Assembly: GCA_021816775.1 (NCBI GenBank)
Contig: JAKAXA010000019.1
Coordinates: forward strand, 1 to 57,710
Origin: Pseudomonadota bacterium
GTDB lineage: Bacteria; Pseudomonadota; Gammaproteobacteria; Steroidobacterales; Steroidobacteraceae
DNA: 57,710 bases
Reading direction: 5' to 3'
In this document: positions 42,466 through 52,458 of the stretch, one piece after another
Position numbering within the stretch: the stretch's first letter is position 1
How the letters are laid out: each line of letters begins with the position of its first letter
Made by a program: the position numbers and the translations under genes
Notes under the pieces: model-generated
What the model was told of the DNA's origin: nothing
What the model saw: only the letters and a program-made list of their open reading frames with translations
Databases searched by the model: none

Positions 42466-43125
42466 ATGCACGTGACACGCGTCTTGCTCATGGTGCTGGA
42501 TCTCGGCGGTACGTTCGTATTTGCCATCAGCGGCGCGGTGGCCGCGGTCAAGCACAGATTGGATATCTTCGGCATCATGGTGCTCGCGTTCGCCGCGGGC
42601 AATGCGGGCGGCGTCACCCGCGATGTCCTGATTGGCGCAACCCCGCCGGCTGCCATAGCCGATTGGAAGTACCTCGCAGTGTCCGTGCTTGCCGGGTTCC
42701 TTATCTTCTTCTGGTATCCGCTCCTTGCGCGGCTCCGTAATCCAGTGCTGTGGTTCGATGCGATCGGTCTGGCGTTCTTTGCGGTTGCCGGCGCGCAGAA
42801 GGCGCTGGTGTACGGACTCAATCCGGTGATGGCTGCGCTGCTCGGCATGCTGACGGGCATTGGTGGTGGCATGGCGCGCGACGTATTGGTGAACCAGATA
42901 CCTACGGTACTGCGTGCCGACCTTTACGCTCTTGCGGCCCTCGCCGGCGCGGCGGTGGTGGTAGGAGGTCAGCTGCTCGCGCTTCCCGCAGTGCCCACGG
43001 CGGTCGCCGGCGGGGTGCTGTGCTTCGCGCTGCGCTACATGGCCATCGAGCACGGCTGGCATCTGCCGGCTGCCCGCCGCTTGGATCCCAACGACGAGCA
43101 TTCTGTCAAGGAGCGGAGCAGCTAA
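42466..43125 (+). CDS. UPF0126/TRIC-family membrane protein
   Basis: A 219-residue protein with about seven transmembrane segments and two UPF0126 repeats: LDLGGTFVFAISGAVAAVKH and GNAGGVTRDVLIGATPPAAI in the first; FDAIGLAFFAVAGAQKAL and GIGGGMARDVLVNQIPTVLR in the second. Bacterial members have been linked to glycine transport and the fold is that of TRIC cation channels. It follows the M20 gene by 50 bp in the same direction and may be cotranscribed. Confidence 0.9.
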   Translation: MHVTRVLLMVLDLGGTFVFAISGAVAAVKHRLDIFGIMVLAFAAGNAGGVTRDVLIGATPPAAIADWKYLAVSVLAGFLIFFWYPLLARLRNPVLWFDAIGLAFFAVAGAQKALVYGLNPVMAALLGMLTGIGGGMARDVLVNQIPTVLRADLYALAALAGAAVVVGGQLLALPAVPTAVAGGVLCFALRYMAIEHGWHLPAARRLDPNDEHSVKERSS

Positions 43126-43376
43126 CGAAGCTTCTCATAGACGCCCGGCGAGTGATAGGGCGGACAGCCCCCCTTGATTCCGAAGCACCCCTCCTGAATG
43201 AGATCCTGGCTGGAAGACGCGGGCTGCAGGGAGTCTCACAGAAGACAACTCCTTTCGGTGCTGGAGCCAATGGACGCCGATCGGAGGGGGCGCAACACCG
43301 GAGTTCTTGCACCCGGGGGTGAGCGATTTCCTCTCGGATCAGGGAGTTGAGGGCTCATCGGCCGTCGGCAGGCTGA

Positions 43377-44195
43377 CTACACATGATCCGCTATCGCGGC
43401 GACGCCGTGTGACAGGCCATCGAGGCAGTCGGAGGCATGCGGTCGATGTGCATCCTCATTGATGCCATCACGATATCCGACGCGCGCATGAGATCCGTCG
43501 CAGAATGGCCTGTTCGGTGACGCGCCGCAGCGGCATAGTGCTTGCCGATTCCGTAGCTCGTATGCCCGGCGATCGGCGCCGGTCACCGCAATGCTGCCGC
43601 GAACCATCAGTGGACCGCCGGCCCCGAGGGATCGGTCTTCGATCAGACCGACTGTCGGTGTCTCAGGCGGTTCAATGGGCTTGCGGGCAGCTCGATCCCA
43701 GACCTCGGGGCGGCCGCCCGGGCATTGGTGAGCCATCCAGACTGTCAGATGCTCGTGTTCCTCGCCGGAAAATTGAACTTCACTGCAAATCTGGGCTCCA
43801 TGGCCACAGAAGCGGGCGTACGCTCAGTAAAGCTCGTTATCGGTCAGCGTGAGACGCGGGCCGTCAATCTCCTGCGCGCCGGCAAGCAGCGAAGCGCGCA
43901 TCGCGGTTTCGTCCAGGGCCACATCAGCGGTTTTGTGGGGGCCATCGCAAAACGGCACGCTGCCTGAGTGCCCACACCGGCAAAGAAAGGCGGTCGCCGA
44001 CAGATCAAACGTTCGGCCCTCCGCATATCGTGCGGAACGGCCGGCGTCGTCTGAGTCAATGATCTGCTGTGAGGTACGGGGTTGTCCTTCGACCTTGTAC
44101 GGTTGCGGAGTGTTACGCGCATCGAGCAGGTCGCCGGGGCAGGATGGGCACTGATTTGGAAGCGCCTCGATTTCGAAAGTGAATGGGTACGTCAC
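43377..44195 (-). pseudogene. CDGSH iron-sulfur protein interrupted by one in-frame TGA
   Basis: One frame reads from GTG 44195 to 43377 with a single TGA at 43824-43826. The N-terminal part holds a first CDGSH-type cluster site (FLCRCGHSGSVPFCDGPH, with Pro replacing Ser). The middle has YARFCGHG and AHQCPGGRP, which fit the divergent 4Fe-4S (Fer4_19) domain, and the C-terminal part holds a second CDGSH site (ALCRCGASPNRPFCDGSH). The TGA falls six codons before the Cys of YARFC, exactly where Fer4_19 proteins have their first ligand Cys (C-A-x4-C). Either TGC/TGT mutated to TGA, making a pseudogene, or the codon is read through. Both halves are otherwise intact. Confidence 0.75.
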
Positions 44196-44708
44196 TGGAG
44201 TACCGTTCGTTGGAACTCGGGACGCCGAATTAGGAATGGTTTGATGCTACCAGTGCGCGAATGTCTGCAACGTGGAGTACTCGAGGGATGCGCCGCCGCT
44301 TGCTTGGAGCTGAATTTCGATTTTGCCGCTTGTGCCGAGCACTGTGCAACGACGCGGTCTTCGCGCACGCTCCCGGCGCTGCTGTCACGATGAGGCAATC
44401 TGCTGGCGAGTCTGGATAGGAGGACCGCCGCTGGCCATCGCGCTCGAGCCTCGCGTGGCTTGAAATCATCGTCAAGCGTCAATCCGCGTCGAAGTGTTGC
44501 TTCTTCCTGTATGATTTAGTAGGAGTTTTATCCGCGGCATTGAGCGAATCATTGCCTCTCACAGTCAAGACTTATGAGCGCCTCCGGCGGGCTTCGCTCG
44601 CGCAGGCATCCATGTTTTGCGTAAGTTATTGCTTTTGGACGGGGCTCGCCACTAGACTGCGGTGTTTCTAGCTGACAACCGTTCATCAAAAAGAAGTCGA
44701 GGCCCATT
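44196..44708. other. Gene-free stretch
   Basis: No convincing coding frame, RNA gene or repeat was found; open frames here lack protein-like composition and ribosome-binding sites. Confidence 0.5.
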
Positions 44709-45140
44709 ATGAAACAGCTGGAGGTCACAGGTAAGGACGGCATATTGTTGGTAGCGCGGGTACTGATTGCGCTCCTCTTCCTCATCTTTGGGTGGCAGAA
44801 ACTGCTCGATTATTCTGGCACAGTGCAGTACATGACTCATGCTGGCGTTCCGCTGCCGGCGCTCGCGACGGTTATCGCGATCATAATGGAGTTCTTTGTC
44901 TCAGTCGCCATCATTCTGGGCGCTGCGACCAGGCCTCTTGCCTTGTTGTTGGCGCTTTATACATTGGCAACTGCATTCATAGGTCACCATTACTGGACAA
45001 TGAGCGGAATGGCCCACTTCGAGAATGAAATCAACTTTTACAAGAACATTAGCATCATCGGCGGCCTGTTGGCCCTTTACGTGGCGGGGCCTGGCTGCTA
45101 TAGCCTCGACAAGATGTGGCAGAGCAAGACTGGCCCGTAA
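44709..45140 (+). CDS. DoxX-family membrane protein
   Basis: A 143-residue protein with four transmembrane helices. Family features: GILLVARVLIALLFLIFGWQ with the KLLDYSGTVQYMTHAGVPLP segment, then ALATVIAIIMEFFVSVAIIL and the TAFIGHHYWTM region. DoxX proteins occur in thiosulfate:quinone oxidoreductase and in redox stress complexes, but most have no known reaction. It stands alone with gene-poor DNA on both sides. Confidence 0.9.
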   Translation: MKQLEVTGKDGILLVARVLIALLFLIFGWQKLLDYSGTVQYMTHAGVPLPALATVIAIIMEFFVSVAIILGAATRPLALLLALYTLATAFIGHHYWTMSGMAHFENEINFYKNISIIGGLLALYVAGPGCYSLDKMWQSKTGP

Positions 45141-46079
45141 GGGGCAAACCGCCGAACGGGAGCCCAGCGCAGCGGTACGCGTTGTACGATCGCGGAATCC
45201 GGTCTGCTGCCGAGGAGGGAGTGCCGTGGCGGTCGGACGAACGGGGTTGCCTGAGTGTTTACGAGAGAGCCACCAAGGCAGCGCCACTGTCATCCCGGCC
45301 GCAACTGGCGTGCACGGACCATTTCAGGAAGTGGGCCGAGTGACCCGCTTGTGCCCTGGCTCCGACTGGCTGAGCCAAAATTGTGACTGGATCAGGCTGG
45401 AAAGCGGAGCGGCCAGTGCCGCAAGTGATATAGCTAGCTGCGCGTTTTGTCAGCTGGTGTTCGCTAGGCTGGCGAGGGTGCCGTTGGCAGGGTTGCCCGG
45501 CACCGTCGCCTGCAAATCGATCGAGTGGGTATGTCGGTGGTTACCGCAATCGCTATTGAGTCATGGCGTCAGAGGAATCAAGGCCGCACTGACGACTTCG
45601 AATCCCCTTCTTGACGGAGTCAAGCACTGATGAGCGCCGTCGTCAATCTACTCGTTCCCGCATGTAAGACATTTGAGAAATCCGGGGTCCATTCCTTCTG
45701 AGAGCCGTCAGTCAGGCACTCGGGTTCATTGCACCGCAGTGACCGAGTAGCCTGAACGCAAACCCCGACAAAATCCGCTGTCGCTTTCGCGGGTGCGGCG
45801 AATCGGCATCAGTGCCACTTCGTCCGCTGCTTCCTCCGGTTGATCGGCACATTGATGCATGGAGCGCCCGTTCTTGGCAGCCCGTGGCACTCCCTGGGCT
45901 GAGGAGTCGCCGCACGGGTTGCCGGTTGCCTGCTGAGGCCCGATGTCTATTACACGGTGGCGCCGGGTCTTCCCGATCGCGCAGCGCCAGACCTATCGTG
46001 TGAGCGCACCCTTTTCGGTTTCGTGCGCATCCAGGGGCTCACCTCGTTGCCCCCGCTACCCTTTGCCGCCAACGCCCTC
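45141..46079. other. Gene-free stretch
   Basis: About 940 bp with no supported gene. The longest open frames lack recognisable domains and start signals. No tRNA, clear hairpin terminator or repeat array was seen. It may contain decayed genes or an unrecognised small RNA. Confidence 0.45.
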
Positions 46080-47018
46080 CTAAGGCGGCGCTCCAAAGTC
46101 CTCTGTCCAGTAAATGACGTCCCTGCTGTCCCTGTTGACTGCGAAGGCGACGCCCATCTGGCGAAAGCTGGCGGTCATGATGTTGGCGCAGTGATACGGA
46201 CTCGCGAGCCAATCGGCGACAACTTGCCGCGGCGTACTGACACCGCTCGCGATGTTCTCGCCCACTTCGCTCCAGAGGTAACCGGCGCGTGTCACGCGCT
46301 CGCCGGGACTGCTCCCGTCGCTTCCCGTGTGGCTGAAGAAATCATGGGCGGCCATGTCTCGCGAGTGCGCCAAGGCGGCGCGCGTGAGGGCGGGCGCGGT
46401 AGACAGAGCCGGAGCCGGCGGAAATCGTCGCCTGCCGCAGGTCCACCCGTGGGCGCGCGCCCGGTTCGTCAACTGGAGCACGCGGCGGCTGACGGCGGCA
46501 GCGTCCCGCTCGGGCGGGGTGATGAAGGGCTGCGCAACGACGATCCACAGCTCGCCCTTGCCGCCCCTGTAGTCGCCGATATTCCGCAGTCGCGGGTCGG
46601 CGAGCGGACCGCAGAATCGCCGGCGCACCCATTGCTCCACGGCCGCTTCGTCGGTGGCCCCGGTGATCCGAATCCACAGCGAGCGCACGGCGCGATAGCC
46701 GGCACGACGCTCGGCCTCGTCGAGGGACCCGCCGTGTGCGAGCAGCGACGCAACCTCATTCAACTTGCGGCTCTCGGTGAGCGGGGCGTGAGAGGCGCGC
46801 GAGAGGCCGCAATACGCCGTTCGCGCACGATTGACCGCCCGGACTGCGTTTGCGAGCACGGTGGTTGTCCAGAACAGCAGTGGGACCGCCGCGCACAACA
46901 CATACCCTAGTCGTCTGCCGCGAGCACCGAGGGTACGAGCGGACTCCAGGCGATGCCGCACGCACCGACGGGCATCGTCGATGCGCGCTGGTCTTGGTGT
47001 CAGGGTAACCGGAATCAT
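46080..47018 (-). CDS. CAP (SCP/PR-1) domain protein, membrane-anchored
   Basis: About 312 residues. A transmembrane or signal-anchor segment (LGYVLCAAVPLLFWTTTVLA) is followed by two CAP-like regions. The first (AVRAVNRARTAYCG to WIVVAQPF) lacks the active-site signature. The second is canonical: ALAHSRDMAAHDFFSHTGSD, GERVTRAGYLWSEVGENIAS and ASPYHCANIMTASFRQMGVA. CAP proteins are secreted and may bind lipids or act as proteases. The ATG at 47018 is chosen because the longer frame to 47174 adds an unlikely basic extension; the start is uncertain. Confidence 0.8.
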   Translation of the reverse strand: MIPVTLTPRPARIDDARRCVRHRLESARTLGARGRRLGYVLCAAVPLLFWTTTVLANAVRAVNRARTAYCGLSRASHAPLTESRKLNEVASLLAHGGSLDEAERRAGYRAVRSLWIRITGATDEAAVEQWVRRRFCGPLADPRLRNIGDYRGGKGELWIVVAQPFITPPERDAAAVSRRVLQLTNRARAHGWTCGRRRFPPAPALSTAPALTRAALAHSRDMAAHDFFSHTGSDGSSPGERVTRAGYLWSEVGENIASGVSTPRQVVADWLASPYHCANIMTASFRQMGVAFAVNRDSRDVIYWTEDFGAPP

Positions 47019-48049
47019 CGAACCGCCGGGTGTCCGCGACCGAGAAGCGGTGAACATGTGCGGTTTCACGTCTTCAACTGCCCCGCTGGGTGCAGCGGAA
47101 CGGCGCCGGCGCGCCAACTCGTGGGCAAACCTCATGTTCTCCAGCCTGCTGCTCTTGCGCACGCCGAACCTCACTGCGACCCCGACGTCGCGAACTCTTG
47201 ATTGGTGACTGTACTTTCGGTTGCGTGTGCAGCGCTGGGTTCACTGTCGAGTCTGCTGACGAGAAGTGTGGCCGCCGACCCGTCAAAAGGATCATCTGCG
47301 AGGCAGAGATGGCAATCTCCCTCGCGCTAAACCTGAGTTTGCTCGACGTGCTCAACGTTGTGTCCCAAGATCACTATCGAAGCAACGCTCATTTGAGCGT
47401 GCAATTCGGCAACTCGCGTGTCGGCCGAATATGCTCATGGCTTCCCCGCTTCTCGGATGCCTGCCCCGGATTGCGCAGGTGGTGTGCCGAGGCCGATAGC
47501 GCCATATGCCTTTTTATCGTCATGGTAAATCAGGCGCGCGCTCACCACCAGTCCATGCTAAGGCGCATTGGAGTTGCGCGGGTCGGCTAGCCAATAAGTC
47601 TTTGGACCAATGACAGTGAGTGCTCGTGGGCTTGATGTGCCGTAACGCGCCCAGGCGTGCTCCTCGCTCCGCGCCTGTGAAAGCGACTGCGGCGAGGAGT
47701 TGCCGTTTCGTCATAGATGTATGAGGCAACAAAAATTGTGTGTGGGAATTATCGCGGAATCAGGGGCGCTCAGTCGCGCTTCGTCGTGACACTCGCTGCG
47801 ACTGGCTCGCATAGAGTGGGATTGCATTCGAAGAACTGTACCAGTCATGTATCACCGGCAGTCCGCCTTCCTACGTGATGGAATTCGTGAACCGTTGGCG
47901 GCTCTGCGAGTGAGAGGCTCTGACAGGCGTTTCACGCGGTGGCTCGGTCGAGTCGGTCAGGCGGGTCTCTCGGAGCTTGTAGAAAGAGATGCTCAAGCAG
48001 GACACCGCCAAGATGAACGCGGGATCGAGGTGTTCGAATCGGTCGTGTA
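47019..48049. other. Gene-free stretch
   Basis: Roughly 1 kb without a supported gene. A short minus-strand frame near 47520-47732 begins MTKRQLLAAVAF, which looks like the start of a signal peptide, but it loses protein character after about 20 residues and may be a relic. Confidence 0.4.
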
Positions 48050-48736
48050 TCACCACCGAATATTCAACAGCAAAGCGAGACAGGTGGCTATCCCGGCGGC
48101 AAGAAGCGCTGCCCGCCACCAGGGAGCGAAGTACGGCCCGCCAGCGGAGGGGGTACGCCATTTGAAGCCGTGAATCATCGCGGGCAGCAGATTTTCGCTG
48201 CGCGCGAAGCGGTAGAATGCGATTGCGGTCAGATGCATTCCAATCAGCGCCAGGAGCAGGTGAAAATTCGCCGCATGCCAATGGGCAAACCGTCGACCTG
48301 TCGCGAACGAGACCCACCTGGCAAATGGTCCCGATGCGACACCGTCTACATCGACCGCGAACAGGCCAAGGACGGTTTGCGTCAGGAGCAGACCGAGCAT
48401 GGCGAGGATGCTCAATGCGCCGAGCGGATTGTGACCGATTGGAGAGGGCGGATCGGCACGATCATGCCCGAGGAGTTTGCGCACATATTGAAAAGTGGCC
48501 GCAGGGCCGCGGACGAAGCTTCTGAAGCGAGCCGTCTCCCCTCCGCAGAGGCCCCAGCCCAGCCGAAACAAGATCGCACCGAGCACGCCGTATCCAGCAA
48601 TGCGGTGCCAATGCATATGCTCGGTTTCGCCGGTCCACCAACAGATGCCGAACAGAATGACGATGGCCCAATGTACGATTCGGGTCGGAAAATCCCAAAC
48701 CCGCACCCGTTCATGCGTTGCTCCAGTGGCGTTCAC
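48050..48736 (-). CDS. Cytochrome b561-family membrane protein
   Basis: A 228-residue protein with four transmembrane helices in the style of Ni/Fe-hydrogenase cytochrome b / CybB-like b561: RVWDFPTRIVHWAIVILFGI, HRIAGYGVLGAILFRLGWGL, and AHWHAANFHLLLALIGMHLT. The conserved histidines in HW, HRIAGY, AHWHAANFH and MHLT are probable haem ligands. The GTG start lies six bp after the cytochrome c' gene stop, so the two are cotranscribed and probably form an electron-transfer pair. Confidence 0.88.
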   Translation of the reverse strand: MNATGATHERVRVWDFPTRIVHWAIVILFGICWWTGETEHMHWHRIAGYGVLGAILFRLGWGLCGGETARFRSFVRGPAATFQYVRKLLGHDRADPPSPIGHNPLGALSILAMLGLLLTQTVLGLFAVDVDGVASGPFARWVSFATGRRFAHWHAANFHLLLALIGMHLTAIAFYRFARSENLLPAMIHGFKWRTPSAGGPYFAPWWRAALLAAGIATCLALLLNIRW

Positions 48737-48742
48737 CGTGAG

Positions 48743-49246
48743 TTACCACCAGCTGCTGTGCGCCCGGAATCGGCGGTGGCAACTGGCGCACGCTTGGCCA
48801 AGCGCTCTGATGCGCAGTCTGAGCGCGCGCAGGTTGCGGCCGGCGGCGGCCTGATTCAGGTCCTTCGCGCGATTGAAGAGCCTCCGTGCGGCGCGCGCGA
48901 ACTGCTGTGGTTGCGACCAGATCGTGGCGCTCGCCCGGGTTCTGATTCCGTGCCCCTTGCCGCTGCCTGCGGGAAACCAGCTTGGCAGCGCGGAGGCGAG
49001 GCGTTCGATCTGATTGGCGTCGTTTGCGACGACGTTCCAGTTCGGGTGCGAACGCCAGATCTGATCTCGGAGAGACTTCGCAGTTTTACCGAGAGTCTTG
49101 AAATGAATCTGGCGCGCATGGACGATTTGCGGAATGCCGGCGGCGCCGGCGCTGCCCGCCGCGCCGATCACCAGCGCGGCAGCGATCAGCAGCATGAGAG
49201 GGCGGAAGGTGCCCTTGCGGGTTGCTAGATTGCTCATGGACCTCAT
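48743..49246 (-). CDS. Cytochrome c' family protein
   Basis: About 167 residues with a signal peptide (LMLLIAAALVIGAAGSAGAA) and a C-terminal haem-binding motif CASCH in LGQACASCHRRFRAHS, the hallmark position of class II (cytochrome c') proteins. The four-helix bundle region includes HFKTLGKTAKSLRDQIWR. Cytochrome c' binds NO and carries electrons in the periplasm. ATG 49246 and 49237 are alternative starts. Operon with the b561 gene. Confidence 0.88.
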   Translation of the reverse strand: MRSMSNLATRKGTFRPLMLLIAAALVIGAAGSAGAAGIPQIVHARQIHFKTLGKTAKSLRDQIWRSHPNWNVVANDANQIERLASALPSWFPAGSGKGHGIRTRASATIWSQPQQFARAARRLFNRAKDLNQAAAGRNLRALRLRIRALGQACASCHRRFRAHSSWW

Positions 49247-49977
49247 CTTTCGATGTGCAGGATACGACAAAGCGGTCGCTCCGGTGCGCAGGCACAGGAG
49301 TGTTTCAATTTTGTGAAAACTTGCGGGCGGGCTCGCCGGAGGTGCCGCTGCAATCCGCGGCGATTCCCAGATCGTCTTAGCATACAAGAGAAGCTATCGG
49401 CGCGATGTCGTTTTTGGCCTCGCTGTGGGGCGTTTCGGTGCGGCGTATTGTTCCGCTCACATACAGTTCGTTACGGTGGTTCTCTGGCGGTCAGGGCGGT
49501 CCTGGAAATTGGGCACGATCAAGCGGGATGTGTGCGGCCAGACGATACCCGCATGACGAATGACTGTGGCCGGAACAATCTGTGTGACCACGGCCGGCTC
49601 GGCAGAGTTCCGCTTCCCGGAGGGTAGTCCGGCTGCATCGGTTTCTCGAATCGCCTGGCTGCATTGGGGTGATTGCGTGGCGGGGCCGACGGGCCACGCG
49701 CCAGTAACATGCCCGTGCGGCAAGGTCGCAGGATTTGCTCTGATAGCCCGACAGAAGAGATATCCGGTCTGGACCATCGTCGTAGGCGAGGCCGGAAAGG
49801 CGGCATCTGGTTTGCAGTATCTCAAGCACAGGCCTGGGCTCTCGGCAGCAAGCTGGCACGGGCTGGATCTGGCGCAGATCAGGTGCTACGTCGCGCCATG
49901 CTAGTGCGGCAGTGGTGTCGTGGCCGGAGGAAAGTGTCTGCCGCGGCGTGTCGCGGCCCAGATTCGATCAGTCTTTG
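49247..49977. other. Gene-free stretch
   Basis: Overlapping open frames on both strands around 49457-49904 have no recognisable features; no gene, RNA or repeat is supported here. Confidence 0.45.
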
Positions 49978-51075
49978 TCACCGCCTCAGATGTCTCGCTG
50001 CGATAGTGGCCGTGGCAACGACGAGCGCCAGCAGCGGGAGAAGAATGATGACCCAAGCCACGGGGTGGGCAAAGTTCACCGTGTATCCGATTCCAAATCG
50101 CTTCTCAACCATCACGGCGGGATCATCGCGATTGAAGTAGAAAACACCCAGCCGCCAGAATCGGTCCTCGGTACGGTCTCCGATGGGTTTTGTTGCAGGG
50201 GGATGCGGATCCCCCGCAGAGGGCATCCTGCTGCCGCCTTGGCCGAGCCACATCAAGACAGCAGTGGCCAGGACTACGAGCAGCCCGGGGATCAGGGCAA
50301 TGGCTGGCGGCGGACGCTGCAGGACGGCGGGAAGCAGAGGCCGAATTGCGAGCCAAGAGAACACGATGGCAATCCAGTACTCCAGGGCGATGAGGAGCAC
50401 CGATGCTGTCCGGCGAAACCGCGACTCGTGCTCGCCCTGGAGGCCGCCGGCGTATATCGGGCGTAGCCAATGAGCCATCGCGTAGAGAATCAGCGTCATT
50501 GCGAGGAGGATCGCCGTGGCAATGAGTATGGGGGAAAACACAGTGCCGAGGTTGCGCGCCACCCATCGGTCGGCCTGACCGTCGGCGCTCCAGCGGAGGA
50601 TCAGGCGAGCGGGGAGCTGATGCCAGTGCGCCGACAGATAGCCGGCGCACGCGACGAGCAATGCGAATGGACCGGAAGCGATCATCCAGCCGCCGGGCAC
50701 TCTTGCGCGCCGGCCAACCTGAGCTTCACGAACCGTCGTCGGCGCGACCGTATGGGGCAGCACGAACCGCCTCGCCCGATAAAAGACGCCGAAGTACGCG
50801 CCGAGCTGCAGCAGTAGCGCCAGGGGTGCCAATGGAAGCGCGGCTGTCAGCGCGAGCGCCCCCAGCAGACTCAACGCAACGGCAGACACACCGATCAGCC
50901 CACGACGGTATCGGCGCAGAACGAATCTGCCTTCGGCGCTGTCGCGGAAATCGGGCGTGACGGTGACCGCGAAGTAAAGATCGGGGCGTGTCAAGCGCGG
51001 CATGAACCAGTGCGCGAGCGCGGACAGTATCCCGAGTGCAAGCAGGATGATGCGTATTGCGACGGGCGGGTTCAC
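49978..51075 (-). CDS. DUF1648/DUF5808 membrane protein
   Basis: A 365-residue polytopic protein with about eight hydrophobic segments. The middle carries the DUF1648 signature (HQLPARLILRWSADGQADRW). The end has the DUF5808 pattern FWRLGVFYFNRDDPAVMVEK, then RFGIGYTVNFAHP. Similar proteins sit with YtrA-type GntR regulators in Bacillus-like and proteobacterial genomes. It is downstream of such a regulator by about 50 bp. Role unknown, possibly in cell-envelope stress. Confidence 0.85.
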   Translation of the reverse strand: MNPPVAIRIILLALGILSALAHWFMPRLTRPDLYFAVTVTPDFRDSAEGRFVLRRYRRGLIGVSAVALSLLGALALTAALPLAPLALLLQLGAYFGVFYRARRFVLPHTVAPTTVREAQVGRRARVPGGWMIASGPFALLVACAGYLSAHWHQLPARLILRWSADGQADRWVARNLGTVFSPILIATAILLAMTLILYAMAHWLRPIYAGGLQGEHESRFRRTASVLLIALEYWIAIVFSWLAIRPLLPAVLQRPPPAIALIPGLLVVLATAVLMWLGQGGSRMPSAGDPHPPATKPIGDRTEDRFWRLGVFYFNRDDPAVMVEKRFGIGYTVNFAHPVAWVIILLPLLALVVATATIAARHLRR

Positions 51076-51126
51076 CTCAGCACCTCGATGGTTACTCTTC
51101 GCAGTGGCATGATTTGCGAATTGCCG

Positions 51127-51513
51127 TCATAGCCCTCCCTCCTGGAGTCGATGCGCACTGGCCATCAGCTCGCGGATCAGCCATTTGCGCGACAGCCCCT
51201 CTGCCAGCGCTTTTGCGAGAAGCTCCCTCAACGGGCGGGTGAACCTCTCGGGGACATCTGGCCGGTTCGGCCGAAGGCGACGCTCCTGAATCACGGCGCC
51301 ACGGTGCCTCTTTAGCTCGAGCCATCCCTCGCCCGCGAGCTGGCGATAGGCCTGCGCGACAGTGTTATGGTGAACTCCCAGGTCAATCGCAAGGGTCCGC
51401 ACGGTGGGCAACTTGTCGCCCGGGCCAAAATGACCGGCTACCAGCTCGGCGCGCAGGCCGTTGGCAATCTGCTCGTATACTGGGACGTTCGATGCCAGGT
51501 CGATCTGAAGCAT
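51127..51513 (-). CDS. GntR-family (YtrA-like) transcriptional regulator
   Basis: A 128-residue protein: VPVYEQIANGLRAELVAGHF, GDKLPTVRTLAIDLGVHHNT and VAQAYRQLAGEGWLELKRHR form the GntR winged helix, with a short C-terminal dimerisation part as in the YtrA subgroup. It is the first gene of the operon with the DUF1648 membrane protein and probably autoregulates it. Confidence 0.92.
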   Translation of the reverse strand: MLQIDLASNVPVYEQIANGLRAELVAGHFGPGDKLPTVRTLAIDLGVHHNTVAQAYRQLAGEGWLELKRHRGAVIQERRLRPNRPDVPERFTRPLRELLAKALAEGLSRKWLIRELMASAHRLQEGGL

Positions 51514-52458
51514 ATGACTCCTTGGCGCACGTTATTTGTACACCAATGACAGACAAACAGCAAGTCGATCCTCAGGATTGCTGCGGACCGGCGCCGAGTG
51601 ACCAACCGGTCCTCACCGGAGTACGCAATTGCTTTCGCGTGGCGTTCGAGTGTTCCGTGCATCTCGCGGTACTGCGCACAGGAGCGGTCCGAGAGCGAAC
51701 CGTGCTTCGCGAGTTGATCACTCAAGAGTGCAAGAGCGCAAGAGCGTCGGCAACTGTCACGCGGGCCTGTGGATATTGACCCCGACTCCCAATGTTCGCT
51801 GCCAGAACTGCGTCGTTGCTGTGCCCGGACATCGTTTGCCTCGGCGCTTGAGACAAACCGCCGCCCCATCTCGCGGGCGCCGCCTCTGGTGGGACTTTAC
51901 CATCAGCTCCCGCGCAGCAAACCGGGCGAGAGGAAAGTCTGCGTGCGGGCACTAACGACTGCGGTGGAGTCCGGTGGCGACTGCGCCAGGAGATCTGGTT
52001 GCAGTGTTCTCTGCGTCAACCCGCACGGGGCAATGGCTTGCGCGTCGGGGGTTCAGCGGCCTCCATTGCGAAACAGCTGGATCGGGAATGTCGTAATCGC
52101 TCGCGGAGACGGAAAGGCAACGAGGGTCGGTGGATTGTGTTGTTTTGATCCCAACGCGGATCCACTACGCGGGGCGCATCGCATCCGGTCGAAAAGGAGT
52201 CATTCAGCAGCACCCAGACAACGGCGGCCCCCACGATGGGAGTTTGCGCTCTTGGGGAGTCGCGCGGCCGGACGCAGGTAGCGCTCGCAGCGCCACCTCG
52301 GCGCGGCCGGCGAGTGCTCCAAGCTGAACTTCATGCGCAGATCAACTGCGCGCACGAGCGTACGCTCACGCCATGCGGGCGCGAGCCACTCGCCTTCGCG
52401 CCCGAGTCCGGACGCACGACCCGTTTCGGGTAAGAACTTTCCGCTTGAATGACTCGCC
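51514..52458. other. Gene-free stretch
   Basis: About 945 bp with only short shadow-like open frames. No RNA gene, strong hairpin or repeat array was recognised. Confidence 0.45.
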
